NCBI RefSeq assembly: GCF_022879595.1
Contig: NZ_CP084265.1
Location: forward strand, 682,001-746,000
DNA: 64,000 nt
Reading direction: 5' to 3'
Origin: Caballeronia sp. Lep1P3
GTDB lineage: Bacteria; Pseudomonadota; Gammaproteobacteria; Burkholderiales; Burkholderiaceae
Each line of letters begins with the position of its first letter. Within the stretch, counting starts at the first letter, position 1. Below, in pieces: positions 49,289-58,208 of the stretch. The position numbers and the translations under genes are program-made. Below the pieces are notes generated by a model, which was not told where the DNA came from, made no database searches, and was given only the letters and a program-made list of their open reading frames with translations.

Positions 49289-49320
49289 ACATGGGACGGG
49301 CATGCATGGTCTAATCCGGC

Positions 49321-50901
49321 ATGCCCGCCCAGATCACGATCTCCGCCGACGAGCTCAATGCGTTACTCGCCATGCGCGAGGCGTATGCCACCCTTGAGCG
49401 CGAGCACGAGGAAACCCGCAGCATGCTGCGCCTGGTGAGCGCGGAGCGCGACCTGGCCGAGGAACGGCTGCGTGCCTACCGGCGTGAGCTGTTTGGCGCA
49501 AAGAGCGAAACACGGGATTCGGAGCAGTTCGGGCTGTTCAACGAAGCTGAGGCACTTGGCGCGAATGCGGCGCCCGCCCAGGAAGATACGCCCGAAACGA
49601 AGGTCGGCGCGCATACACGCAAAAAGCGCGGGCACCGCAAGCCGCTCGATCCCGGTCTGCCCCGCGTGATCCGCCGCCACGAACTTCCGGAGGCCGAGCG
49701 TTTCTGTAGCAACGACGGCCATGCCCTGGTCGAGTTCGGCGTGGAAATCAGCGAACAACTCGACGTGATTCCTGAGCAGCTGCGCGTGATCCAGCATCAG
49801 CGGGTCAAGTATGCATGCCCGTGCTGTGATCTGGGCATCAAGGTCACGCTGGCGCCACCGCGTATCATCCCACGAGGACTCCTGACCGAATCTGCACTTG
49901 CCTGGATTGCGACGGGCAAATTCCAGTTTGGCATGCCGCTGTATCGTCAGGCTGGCCTGCTTCGCCGCTTCGGTGGTGATATCTCGTCAAACACGATCGC
50001 AGCCAGCATGGTCAAGGTCGGCCTCGCAACGCAGCCGGTGATCAACCTGATGCGCGACGCGCTGCTTGAGTCAGCGGTGATCCTCGCTGACGAGACGACC
50101 TTCCAGGTGCTCAAGGAGAAAGGGCGCAAGCCGCAGACGAAGAGCTACCTGTGGTGTCAGATAACGGGCACGGGAATCCCGATCTGTTGCTATACCTACA
50201 CGCCGGGTCGCGGGGCGAAGCTGGCTGACAAGCTGTTCGCCGGCGTGCAGAAAGGTGCTGCGCTGATGAGCGATGGCTACGAGGCCTATAACGGTATCGC
50301 CGAGCGGTACAAGCTTGTTCACCTTGGATGTCTTGTGCACGCGCGCCGCTACTTTGTGAAGGCAGAGGAGAACGTCCCAAAGGCCGCACGCACGCCAGAT
50401 CTGCTTGCGACACGCTTCATCAAACTGTTTGGCAAGTTGTTTGCCGCCGAGGCACGCAGTAAAACGTGGAATGCAGACCGGCGTCATCGCCTGCGTCAAC
50501 GCTATAGCGCCCGCGTACTCCAGGTCATCAAGGATCTCATGATCGAGCAGTCTCCAGGGGTGCTGCCCCAGAGCCTGCTTGGCAGGGCACTGACCTATCT
50601 GCGTGAGCAGTGGTCGAAGCTTGTGCGCTACCTCGAGAACGGCGACTGGCCGGCATCGAACAATCCTTGTGAGAATTCCATTCGCCCGTTTGTCGTTGCG
50701 CGTAAGGGCTTCCTGTTCGCAGATACGGTTGCCGGCGCACATGCCAGCGCAAATCTCTTTAGTCTCGTTGAAACCTGCAAGGCCAATGGTATCGATCCAT
50801 ACCGTTACCTGACCTGGCTGTTCGAGCGCCTGCCTCTGGCAAAGACCGCCGACGACTACGAGGCGCTCGTGCCTTGGCGGATGCCGTCCCCCCAGAACTG
50901 A
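49321..50901 (+). CDS. tnpC: IS66 family transposase TnpC
   Basis: A 526-residue transposase. A coiled-coil N-terminus (about 10-60) is followed by a zinc-ribbon-like region (ACPCCDLG) and the DDE_Tnp_IS66 catalytic domain, with Asp in VILADETTFQVL, Asp in MSDGYEAYNGIA and Glu in NNPCENSIRPFVVARKGFLF. The C-terminal LVETCKANGIDPYRYLTWLF is typical. Length is normal and the frame is open, so the element is likely functional. Confidence 0.96.
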   Translation: MPAQITISADELNALLAMREAYATLEREHEETRSMLRLVSAERDLAEERLRAYRRELFGAKSETRDSEQFGLFNEAEALGANAAPAQEDTPETKVGAHTRKKRGHRKPLDPGLPRVIRRHELPEAERFCSNDGHALVEFGVEISEQLDVIPEQLRVIQHQRVKYACPCCDLGIKVTLAPPRIIPRGLLTESALAWIATGKFQFGMPLYRQAGLLRRFGGDISSNTIAASMVKVGLATQPVINLMRDALLESAVILADETTFQVLKEKGRKPQTKSYLWCQITGTGIPICCYTYTPGRGAKLADKLFAGVQKGAALMSDGYEAYNGIAERYKLVHLGCLVHARRYFVKAEENVPKAARTPDLLATRFIKLFGKLFAAEARSKTWNADRRHRLRQRYSARVLQVIKDLMIEQSPGVLPQSLLGRALTYLREQWSKLVRYLENGDWPASNNPCENSIRPFVVARKGFLFADTVAGAHASANLFSLVETCKANGIDPYRYLTWLFERLPLAKTADDYEALVPWRMPSPQN

Positions 50902-50975
50902 CTCGGAGCATATCCACTCCACGAATCAACGCGCCTGTCCACTACTCAGAGGGACGGCGATAATGGATCGCTTAC

Positions 50976-51186
50976 GAATGTGACGCCGGGGTTGCAGAAG
51001 GTCGGCGAGGCGCGCTGTCGTTGTGTCCGTCGTGTCGTCATGCGAGTCTGCGTGCGCGGTTGTCGCGTCCGTCGGTTCCCCACGCATGGCGCGCTTGACG
51101 ATCTCTGCGGCCGCAGCGGGGTCGTTGCTGCGAAAGAGTGCCAATGCCTCTTTCATCGAGTCCAGAAATCCTTCGTTGAGTTTCAT
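50976..51186 (-). pseudogene. PHB-depolymerase-type esterase, 5' part
   Basis: The first 70 codons of the split esterase begin MKLNEGFLDSMKEALALFRS, the usual start of this esterase family, and run to PRRHIR, where the IS66 element breaks the gene. The ATG at 51186 lies 34 nt after the end of the ribbon-helix-helix gene, so the two were one operon. The out-of-family tail after the break comes from element DNA. Confidence 0.85.
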
Positions 51187-51220
51187 GTTTGTTCCGTTAG
51201 CGGGAAAGGAGTCAGGAGCA

Positions 51221-51637
51221 TTAGCGGATTCGATCCGCCAATGCGGCCTTGACCGCCGGTGATGCATGGAGCGCGCCTCGGACCACGATCGAGTCGATCG
51301 CTGCCTGCGCAAGTTCGGGTGAGACGTCCGTGGCAATGCTCGCCAATCCCAGCACCTGAATCCTGAGACGCTGATTGGCCGCGCACGCCACCTCGAGGTC
51401 CTGTTTCGAAAAGTGCTGAAGGCCCAGGACGAGTTCACGGCGCGTCACTGTGTCTTTGACGGCCGGTGCATGAATCGACAACTGATTGCGTATGGCCGTG
51501 CGGATCAAATCCGTCCGGTTCGAGTAAAAGCCCTCTTCGACTAGCAGATCGATCTGACCCAAATCGATTGGACCGAGATTGATGGTGATTTTTTCGGTTT
51601 CGCTACCTCGTGAGCGATCGGGCACTTCTTTAGACAT
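51221..51637 (-). CDS. Ribbon-helix-helix (CopG-like) transcriptional regulator
   Basis: A 138-residue protein with an N-terminal ribbon-helix-helix domain (about residues 14-58): ITINLGPIDLGQIDLLVEEG forms the strand and first helix, and YSNRTDLIRTAIRNQL the second helix. A helical C-terminal region (about 70-138) has no known motif. It precedes the esterase gene in the same direction and probably controls that operon. A perfect palindrome overlapping its own promoter suggests negative autoregulation. Together with the esterase it may respond to polyester or carbon status, but that is inference. Confidence 0.85.
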   Translation of the reverse strand: MSKEVPDRSRGSETEKITINLGPIDLGQIDLLVEEGFYSNRTDLIRTAIRNQLSIHAPAVKDTVTRRELVLGLQHFSKQDLEVACAANQRLRIQVLGLASIATDVSPELAQAAIDSIVVRGALHASPAVKAALADRIR

Positions 51638-51656
51638 CCGCGCTTATCCTCCGCTT

Positions 51657-51674
51657 ACCATCCATGTGGATGGT
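51657..51674. promoter_or_regulatory. Palindromic operator for the RHH regulator
   Basis: ACCATCCA-TG-TGGATGGT is a perfect 8-bp-arm palindrome. It overlaps the -10 by two bases and covers the predicted start point of the RHH gene promoter, a position that would block initiation. Confidence 0.7.
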
Positions 51675-51701
51675 TATAGGCTGTTTTTTTGAGGGCGTCA
51701 A
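51673..51701 (-). promoter_or_regulatory. Promoter of the RHH-esterase operon
   Basis: On the minus strand TTGACG (complement of 51696-51701) and TATAAC (complement of 51673-51678) are 17 bp apart. The start point would be near 51666, about 30 nt before the ATG. Confidence 0.8.
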
Positions 51702-52356
51702 CGGTAATTCAAGGGAGGAGACGGGTGATGCGGATCGCTAGTCAACGTGGAGCCGGCGAGCCGATTCGGGGTACCGGCGGCTGTTGAGCCGTTCATGACC
51801 CGCGCGGTAGATGCCGGAGACTTACCTCTGTATCGACGCAGACGACGCGCTCGAGATGACCGACTAAATTGAAGTCTGATAGCTATTGGCCGGTGAACGG
51901 GCGCGTGCCGGCCACGAAGCGTCATTCGTCCGCCGCTTCGCTCGGACGTCTAGGCGTCAGCCCTGCCCAGTAAACCGCCGTTCCATTGGCGAGGACGAAT
52001 GTTGCTGCATCGGGCTTACCAGACGTTCTCCGTTCCTTCACGGTGCGGCCGCAGCGCGCCGCTTTGCTGTCACTCGCTATGCAGCGCAACCGAGGCCCGT
52101 GGAAGTTTGTCGTCTCCTTACGTTCGCGGCGGCTTCTGCACGTACGATTGGCCGCGATTCTGGTCCGATAGACGGCTTCGTCGCCGACGTGTTGCGCTTT
52201 CCGCATCACCCAAAACGGCTTCTCAGGTGCCGTCCTAACAAGGTCGAACGTGGCACCGGCAGCTCCGGCGGCGGCTGTAACGGGCCCGGCCACAGTTGCT
52301 CTGTGACCGGGCCCAAGCTATATTCGCCCCTGCATGCCCTGTCCGCGAACACGCAT
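51702..52356. other. Spacer between the RHH and GloVer genes
   Basis: No gene that I can support. A minus-strand frame at 51922-52293 lacks any family feature. A long hairpin at 52282-52314 (8 bp plus 5 bp around one mismatch, 5-nt loop) lies about 40 nt after the GloVer stop codon and may end that transcript, although it has no T-run. Confidence 0.5.
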
Positions 52357-53931
52357 TTAGTTCAGCACGAACACCGTGCCGAGGCCAGCGGTTCCGCCCA
52401 TGTTGGTTGTGCCCAACAGGTTGCCCGTGCTATCCAGAATCAGACCGGCACTTGGCGCGTTGCCATCGGACCCCACCCCCGTGAACACATGCAGCAGTGA
52501 GATTGCCGACGCGTAAGTACCGTCACTGTTGTGCCTGATCTCGAATACGGTTCCAGAGTTGGCGCTGCCACCTGCGTTTGTAGTGCCAAAAATGTTTCCA
52601 GCGCCATCCAAGACGAGGCCTGCATCCGGATAGGCCCCGTCTGGCCCGCCGCCCGCGAACGAGTGAAGCGTCGTCGCCGGCGTGTATGTCCCGTCGCCGT
52701 TCCGCGTAAGCATAAATACGGTACCGAGGCTCGCCGAGCCGCCCGCACTGGTTGTGCCAAATAGATTTCCTGCAGCGTCAGCGACCAGAGGGGAATTTGG
52801 AATCGCGCCGTCTGATGCCGTGCCTGAGAACGAGTGAAGCACGACCGCTGGACCGAACACCCCGGTACTGCCGCGCACAAGTTCAAAGACGGTACCGCTG
52901 TTGGCGGCACCACCCGCGCTTGTTGTGCCGAACAAATTTCCGGCACTGTCTAGAACCAGCCCTGCCTCTGGTGCCTTCCCGTCCGAGGCGGTACCGGTGA
53001 AAGAATACAGTGTTGTCGGCGTCGCGTACGTCCCGTCACTGTTGCGCGCAAGCTTGAAAACTGTGCCTGCGTTTGCGCTTCCTCCTTGGTTTGTCGTGCC
53101 GAACAGATTGCCGGCAGTGTCCTGAACGAGGCTAGCATCGGGGTATGCACCATCGGTGCCGATGCCCGTGAAGGAGTGAAGCGTCACAGCCGGCGAATAT
53201 GACCCGTCGGCGTTCCGGGTTAGCTCAAATATTGTCCCGACGTTTGAGGTGCCGCCGGTGTTGCTCGTGCCGATGAGGTTCCCTGCGCGATCGACAATCA
53301 AACCAGCGTTCAACGTGTTCCCGCCGGCACCGGTGCCGGTAAACGCATACAGCGTGACGGGCGATGCATACGTTCCGTCGGCGTTTCGCTTCAACTGGAA
53401 CACCGTCCCGGGTCCCGCACTCCCGCCGCCATAGGTGGTACCGAAAAGGTTGCCGGCACTGTCCTGTGCTAGGCCCGCCTCCGGATACTGGCCATCTCCG
53501 TTCGCGCCGCTGAACGAGTACAGGGTGCTAACCTGACCTGGGCTGCAACTGACGCTCACGTTGTTGACATTGGCGGTAGCATTGCCCGATCCGTTTGCGA
53601 CGTTGCATTGCCTCGCGGCTGGATGTTGACTAACCGCAACGCTATATGGGCTGCCCGACGTTACCGACGAGAACTGGAACCCCCCGTCAGAAGTAAGTGT
53701 CTGCGTGTCTGTGCCGTTGTTCTGCAGCTTTAGAACGCCCCCGTTGAGTCCAACGGCGGTCCCGCCAATAGCGTATGACGTCGGTGCTGCCGGAGGGACC
53801 GCGGAACCGCTTCCGGGGTTGGAAGACGTAGCGGTGGTAGACGACCCACCTCCGCCGCAGGCACCAAGGGTTGCCGAGAATATAACGGTAGCTACGATGC
53901 TGGGGACAGCCTTGATTGTTTTTGGACGCAT
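52357..53931 (-). CDS. GloVer tandem-repeat lipoprotein
   Basis: A 524-residue surface or envelope lipoprotein. The signal peptide ends in a lipobox LGAC followed by a Gly/Ser linker. A beta-sandwich-like part (about 55-130) precedes about seven tandem repeats of 50-55 residues, each with the pattern LVxDxAGNLFGTTxxGG followed by GTVFxLxRNxDGTY and TLxSFTGxxxDG. These are GloVer repeats (TIGR03803-type), predicted to form a beta-propeller-like structure. The role is unknown; such proteins are thought to be secreted adhesins or binding proteins. The ATG at 53931 is preferred to the GTG at 53949. Confidence 0.88.
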   Translation of the reverse strand: MRPKTIKAVPSIVATVIFSATLGACGGGGSSTTATSSNPGSGSAVPPAAPTSYAIGGTAVGLNGGVLKLQNNGTDTQTLTSDGGFQFSSVTSGSPYSVAVSQHPAARQCNVANGSGNATANVNNVSVSCSPGQVSTLYSFSGANGDGQYPEAGLAQDSAGNLFGTTYGGGSAGPGTVFQLKRNADGTYASPVTLYAFTGTGAGGNTLNAGLIVDRAGNLIGTSNTGGTSNVGTIFELTRNADGSYSPAVTLHSFTGIGTDGAYPDASLVQDTAGNLFGTTNQGGSANAGTVFKLARNSDGTYATPTTLYSFTGTASDGKAPEAGLVLDSAGNLFGTTSAGGAANSGTVFELVRGSTGVFGPAVVLHSFSGTASDGAIPNSPLVADAAGNLFGTTSAGGSASLGTVFMLTRNGDGTYTPATTLHSFAGGGPDGAYPDAGLVLDGAGNIFGTTNAGGSANSGTVFEIRHNSDGTYASAISLLHVFTGVGSDGNAPSAGLILDSTGNLLGTTNMGGTAGLGTVFVLN

Positions 53932-54762
53932 GACTTCAACCGTGTGCAAAGGCGATTAGTGAGCCGTCGCGGCGTCTACCGCGGGCTGTGTCTCATTCTA
54001 CTTATCAAAAAGATAAGCTTCTTGAGAATCGAGCTCCTGGCTTTATAAGTGTTGTTTTGCCGACTTGCCTTCGCCGCGTTCAGTAGAAGCCCTAATTCTC
54101 GGAGTGTGTCGATGCACTCAATCGTTGGCGGTAGGGCGCCTCAAGATCTCTCTGCGCTTCTGATGCAATGCACCGCTTTCAGGTGTCGCAATGCAGTCGT
54201 TGCGACGCTCCAGCGTCATGGCGGCAGATGCCGATCGGCGTTGTGGCGGCCTGGCCACTGACCGAATCGGTTCATTGAGCCGGGACGTACACACGCCCAG
54301 CCCGACGGCGCGCGCAATTCTTGGTTCACTGCAAGGCCGTTGAACTGGACCGACTGAGTCAGACGACGTCGCGTGCGCAGGCATGGAAGCCGGGCGTGGT
54401 TTTCCGGCGATCCGAAGACCCACAATGGACGCATTCCTGATTCGTTTCGGGCATACCCCGCCGCCTGTTGCTCTCTGGTCGTCGCCGTTGTTGTGGAAGG
54501 TCACCACCCCTGACAGGACGACAGCCTCATTTATCGGTCCGAGAACCGACGATAAACTGAGTCCGGGTTGCGAATGACGGCATGCGGCGAATCACAGCCG
54601 CACGGCCGATGACCGACCACCGTCGGCTAAGGGGAAGACTTGCTGGCCGATGAGAGTACAGGGATGACTGGTGTCGCTTGAACCGGCCGTAACGGGTGCG
54701 GCCGGGTTCCATGTCCGGAGTGGGTCGCAATTTGCCAGTCGTTGAGCCAGCACCGCTACGCG
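53932..54762. other. Gene-free stretch upstream of the GloVer gene
   Basis: 831 bases with no supported gene. A short palindrome, CTTATC-AAAAA-GATAAG, lies at 54001-54017, about 70 bp before the GloVer start, and could be a regulator site. The rest looks like degenerate sequence. Confidence 0.45.
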
Positions 54763-55806
54763 TTAGCAGAAGTTCTTGCTGACCGTCGTCAGTCCGCCAA
54801 GCAAATGGGACATGTCGACGAGTCGCTGCGCGACCAGGTGACGGACTTCGCCCTCACATTGCCATGTGCCGTACACCGCGAGCAAGGCCGCGCCCAACGC
54901 TTCATGGCGTTGCTTCTCGAGCAGCGATGGCCATACGATGACGTTGACGTTGCCCGTCTCATCTTCAAGCGTCACAAACATGACGCCTTTTGCTGTCCCG
55001 GGTCGTTGCCGTACGGTCACCAGCCCACAGCCTCGCGCCAGACGGCCGTTTCGATAGGTCCGCAAGGTCGAAGCGGGCATTAACCGTTGTTCAAGCAGTG
55101 CCGGCCTCAGCAGCGACAACGGATGGCGCCCCAGTGTCAGTCCCGCAGTGTTGTAGTCGCTGACGATCTCCTGCGCCTCCGACGGCGCTCCGAGCGTCGG
55201 CGTGTCATCGTCGATTCGAGTATCGGCCAGCATGTCGCGGTCGGGCACCGCGGCCGCAGACTGCCACAACGCTTCACGACGATTTCCTGCCAGTGACCGG
55301 AGCGCGTTTGCTGCTGCGAGTACCTGCAGGTCGCGGCGATCGAGCTGCGCGCGACGCGCCAAGTCGCTCACGGTTGCGAACGGCTTCACGGCGCGTGCCG
55401 TTTCGATCCGCTCGGCGGCGCCTTCGCGCATGCCCTTAAGCAACGACAGCCCAAGCCGCACGACAGGCTTCTGCCGACCGGAGCGATTTTCGAGCACCGA
55501 ATCCCAGCCGCTGATGGTGACGTCGACCGGCGCCATCTCGACTCCGTGACGCCGCGCGTCTTGCACCAGCTGAGAAGGCGAGTAAAAGCCCATCGGCTGA
55601 GAGTTGAGCATGGCGGCCAGAAACGCGGCGGGTTCATGGCACTTGAGCCAGCTGCTCGCATAGACGAGCAACGCGAAGCTGGCGGCGTGGCTCTCCGGAA
55701 AGCCATACTCGCCGAACCCCTTGATCTGCTCGAAGATCGCTTCCGCGAAGGCCTTGTCGTAACCGCGCGCCTGCATGGTCACGGCGTGGTGCCGTCGCTT
55801 AAGAGG
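54763..55806 (-). pseudogene. dnaE2: Error-prone DNA polymerase DnaE2, C-terminal third only
   Basis: About 350 codons match the C-terminal part of DnaE2: GYDKAFAEAIFEQIKGFGEY, FPESHAASFALLVYASSWLK, MGFYSPSQLVQDARRHGVE, then the helix-hairpin-helix region and the OB domain (GVMFVTLEDETGNVNVIVWP) to the normal end SHLLGGLTTVSKNF. The first roughly 700 residues, including the PHP and polymerase catalytic domains, are missing; homology begins near 55795. DnaE2 normally acts with ImuA and ImuB in SOS mutagenesis, and neither gene is nearby. The fragment cannot encode a polymerase. The breakpoint adjoins an unrelated gene fragment and an IS3-like element. Confidence 0.88.
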
Positions 55807-55859
55807 ACAAAAAATTTCCAAAAGCGCCGTTACACTCGGCTCTGATGGCGCGGGCCGTG

Positions 55860-56250
55860 TCAGAAGTCATCGGCCCATCGCTCCCAGAAGCCCGGCTCGT
55901 CGTGATGCGCGTTTTCCATCGCCTGCGCGAGCGGCACGATCCAGAACCGCACGTCGTCGAAGCGCATGGCGCCATCTTCGAATTCGAGGAACGTCTGCAC
56001 GCTCTGGTAGGCCGGATCTTCGAGGTCGTACTGCACGTCGAGGTACATCTGGCCGGCGTAGGAGCGCAGCGCTTTCTCGCTGGCGAAGTGCCCGCACGGC
56101 AGCCAGCCGACGCCGTGCTCATCGAGCCACGCAATAATGAGCTCGCGGCTCTCGATCTCTTCATATCGCTGACGACCTTCCGCTCTGGACTCCGCGCGCG
56201 GGAACGACAGGTACAGCACGTCGCGGCGCTTTTCGCCCCCTGCGTCACAA
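55860..56250 (-). pseudogene. Hypothetical protein, 3' part, separated from its start by an IS3-like element
   Basis: An open frame running out of the element reads CDAGGEKRRDVLYLSF, then IAWLDEHGVGWLPCGHFASE, MYLDVQYDLEDPAYQ and RFWIVPLAQAMENAHHDEPG to a normal-looking end FWERWADDF. It is acidic, soluble and protein-like throughout. I do not know a function. A matching start (MPVLLQHIDAIARERK) lies on the other side of the element at 57901-57957. A GTG at 56219 could start a 119-residue product. Confidence 0.6.
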
Positions 56251-56299
56251 TAGATGTCGCCTCTGAATTTTCTTAGTTTGAAGAACTCGGAGGTGCAGG

Positions 56300-56800
56300 T
56301 TGAAGGCCAAACAGACGTATTCTGTTGAATTCAGGGAGCAGGCGCTGGCAAAGGTCCTGCAACGAGGCAACCGGTCCGTAGAAACGGTTGCCTCGGAACT
56401 GAATATGAACGTATTAACCTTGAGGAAGTGGATCCGGGTGTCTAACGCCGCAAACCGCAACCCGGGGCCAGTCGATGCACGGCGCCCGGAAGAATGGTCT
56501 TTGGAAGAGCGCCTGCTGGCATTGCAGCAGAGCCATGGACTGAGCGACGAGCCACTGAACGCGTGGTGTCGCGAACGGGGTCTGTTTGCCCATCATCTGG
56601 ACCAGTGGCGCGCCCAGTTCTGCTCGGCCGGCACCGCGGGCAGCGCACGTGCAAACGCTCCAGAGCTGCGCGAGCTGAAACATGCTAATGAGCAATTGCA
56701 GCGCGAACTGAAACGCAAGGAAAAGGCGTTAGCGGAGGCGGCCGCGTTGCTGGTACTTTCAAAAAAGTATCAGGCGCTGTTCGGGGACGAGGACGAATGA
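56300..56800 (+). CDS. IS3-like transposase OrfA
   Basis: A 166-residue protein with an N-terminal helix-turn-helix (YSVEFREQALAKVLQRGNRS, LNMNVLTLRKWI), a middle part unusual for IS3 OrfA (LNAWCRERGLFAHHLDQWR, perhaps a second DNA-binding unit) and a C-terminal coiled coil (ELKHANEQLQRELKRKEKAL). It starts with TTG at 56300 behind GGAGG. It is longer than typical OrfA proteins, as in IS2-like subgroups. Confidence 0.85.
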   Translation: MKAKQTYSVEFREQALAKVLQRGNRSVETVASELNMNVLTLRKWIRVSNAANRNPGPVDARRPEEWSLEERLLALQQSHGLSDEPLNAWCRERGLFAHHLDQWRAQFCSAGTAGSARANAPELRELKHANEQLQRELKRKEKALAEAAALLVLSKKYQALFGDEDE

Positions 56801-57876
56801 GCTCCCCCGAAGAGCGCGCGACATTGCGGGAGCTGATCGGTGAGGCGACGACAGCCGGGGCTCGTCAGGCCCGCGCATGTGCCGTGCTCGGGCTAAGCGC
56901 GCGCACCGTGCAGCGCTGGCAAGGCGGCGGTCCTGAAGCAGTGGATGGGCGCACGTTATGCCGTCATGATGCTGTTCACAAGTTGTCGACCGAGGAGCGC
57001 GCTGAACTGCTGGCGGTGGCCAACTCTGTCGAATTCGGTCATCTGCCGCCGAGCCAGATCGTGCCGCGCCTGGCCGACCAGGGCCGCTACATCGCCTCTG
57101 AATCGACGTTTTACCGGGTGCTGCGCGAAGAGAAGCAGCTCGCCCACCGGCGCAGTGAACGACCGGCCCGCGCCCGCAGCAAGCCACGCGCGTTATGTGC
57201 CGACGCGCCCAATCAGCTGTTTAGCTGGGACATCACCTACTTGCCGACGACGGTTCGTGGGCAGTATTTCTATCTCTATCTGTTCATGGACGTATTCAGC
57301 CGGATGATCGTCGGCTGGCAGGTCTATGCGGAGGAAAGCAGCGTGCTGGCCAGCGAAGTCCTCAGGGACCTTTGCGCACGCGAAGCGATACAGCCCGACC
57401 AGGTGATTCTGCATTCGGATAACGGTAGTCCGATGAAAGGTGCGACGATGCTCGCCACCCTGCAGGCTTTGGGTGTCATGCCGTCATTGAGTCGACCGGG
57501 CGTGAGCAACGACAATCCGTATTCGGAATCGCTGTTCAAAACACTGAAGTACCGACCGGCCTTTCCTTTGCAGGCGTTTGACACCCTGTTTGCCGCACGC
57601 ACCTGGGTCACCGGGCTGGTGCGCTGGTACAACCACCAGCATCGTCACAGCGCGATCCGCTTCGTCACGCCGGCAGAGCGGCACGCCAACCTAGACCAGC
57701 AGATTCTGGATCGTCGCGCGACGCTCTATGAGGCGGCAAGGCAGCGCAATCCGCTACGATGGAAAGGCCCTACGCGAAACTGGAAGCGCGTACACACGGT
57801 CTATCTCAATCCCGATCAGACCAACAACTCTGAACCCATCTCACACCCCCATCAACAGGAGCAAAAAGCCCCCTGA
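56797..57876 (+). CDS. IS3-like transposase OrfB (DDE integrase)
   Basis: A 359-residue transposase with N-terminal HTH (ACAVLGLSARTVQRWQ) and rve core: Asp in FSWDITYLPTTV, Asp in LHSDNGSPMKG and Glu in NPYSESLFKTLKY. The C-terminal VRWYNHQHRHSAIRFVTPAE is the usual integrase end. Its ATG overlaps the OrfA stop (ATGA). The frame is intact, so the element may be active despite the absence of a target duplication. Confidence 0.93.
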   Translation: MSSPEERATLRELIGEATTAGARQARACAVLGLSARTVQRWQGGGPEAVDGRTLCRHDAVHKLSTEERAELLAVANSVEFGHLPPSQIVPRLADQGRYIASESTFYRVLREEKQLAHRRSERPARARSKPRALCADAPNQLFSWDITYLPTTVRGQYFYLYLFMDVFSRMIVGWQVYAEESSVLASEVLRDLCAREAIQPDQVILHSDNGSPMKGATMLATLQALGVMPSLSRPGVSNDNPYSESLFKTLKYRPAFPLQAFDTLFAARTWVTGLVRWYNHQHRHSAIRFVTPAERHANLDQQILDRRATLYEAARQRNPLRWKGPTRNWKRVHTVYLNPDQTNNSEPISHPHQQEQKAP

Positions 57877-57900
57877 ATTGAATCGCTGAGGCGACATCTA

Positions 57901-57957
57901 GCTTGAAAATTTCCGTTCGCGAGCTATGGCGTCGATGTGTTGCAGAAGCACTGGCAT
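57901..57957 (-). pseudogene. 5' fragment of the hypothetical gene interrupted by the IS3-like element
   Basis: From an ATG at 57957 behind AGAGAGGA the frame reads MPVLLQHIDAIARERKFSS and then enters the element. It resembles the start expected for the protein fragment at 55860-56250. A direct join is off frame by one base, so some bases were lost or gained at the junction. Confidence 0.5.
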
Positions 57958-57970
57958 ATGTCCATCCTCT

Positions 57971-58087
57971 CTGGTGTCTCTGGTGTCTCTGGTGTCTCTG
58001 GTGTCTCTGGTGTCTCTGGTGTCTCTGGTGTCTCTGGTGTCTCTGGTGTCTCTGGTGTCTCTGGTGTCTCTGGTGTCTCTGGTGTTT
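57971..58087. repeat. 9-bp tandem repeat array (13 units)
   Basis: Twelve perfect copies of CTGGTGTCT at 57971-58078 are followed by one copy with a single change (58079-58087). There are no spacers. It lies directly upstream of the ribosome site of the interrupted hypothetical gene on the minus strand and about 120 bp before the small secreted-protein gene on the plus strand. Confidence 0.97.
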
Positions 58088-58208
58088 TTCGATGCGTGAC
58101 TATGCCGCGTGCAAGGGACATTTGTGGTCCTCTCATCTCGATGCAAGTGAGGACATCAACTGTCTGCTTCATCGGTCCCGATGGCTGTGATTTCGAAGGG
58201 TAACTGTC

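Larger units (their letters stand above)
48349..50975 (+). mobile_element. Complete IS66-family insertion sequence
   Basis: A 2627-bp element. Both ends start with the IS66-typical GTAAGCG and share GTAAGCGATCCAT exactly. An 8-bp target duplication, GAATGTGA, flanks it at 48341-48348 and 50976-50983, the length expected for IS66. It carries tnpA, tnpB and tnpC in order, and a long hairpin over the tnpA start. All parts look intact. Confidence 0.97.
56251..57900 (+). mobile_element. IS3-like insertion sequence without target duplication
   Basis: A 1650-bp element. Its ends share a perfect 13-bp inverted repeat, TAGATGTCGCCTC, with weaker similarity beyond. Two transposase genes overlap by 4 nt. 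The flanking bases (CACAA left, GCTTG right) do not match, so no target duplication is visible. This suggests rearrangement or deletion after insertion, in line with the broken neighbours. Confidence 0.9.

Noticed and set aside
51922..52293. A 123-residue minus-strand gene
   Set aside because: It starts inside a strong hairpin, has no ribosome site and shows no hydrophobic pattern or motif.
54763..55821. A functional DNA polymerase gene
   Set aside because: Only the C-terminal third of DnaE2 is present; the catalytic aspartates and the PHP domain are missing.
56246..57905. A target-site duplication for the second IS3-like element
   Set aside because: Left flank CACAA and right flank GCTTG do not match at any length from 3 to 8 bp.
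57971..58087. CRISPR-like array
   Set aside because: The 9-bp units are contiguous with no spacers, and no cas genes are present. It is a simple tandem repeat.
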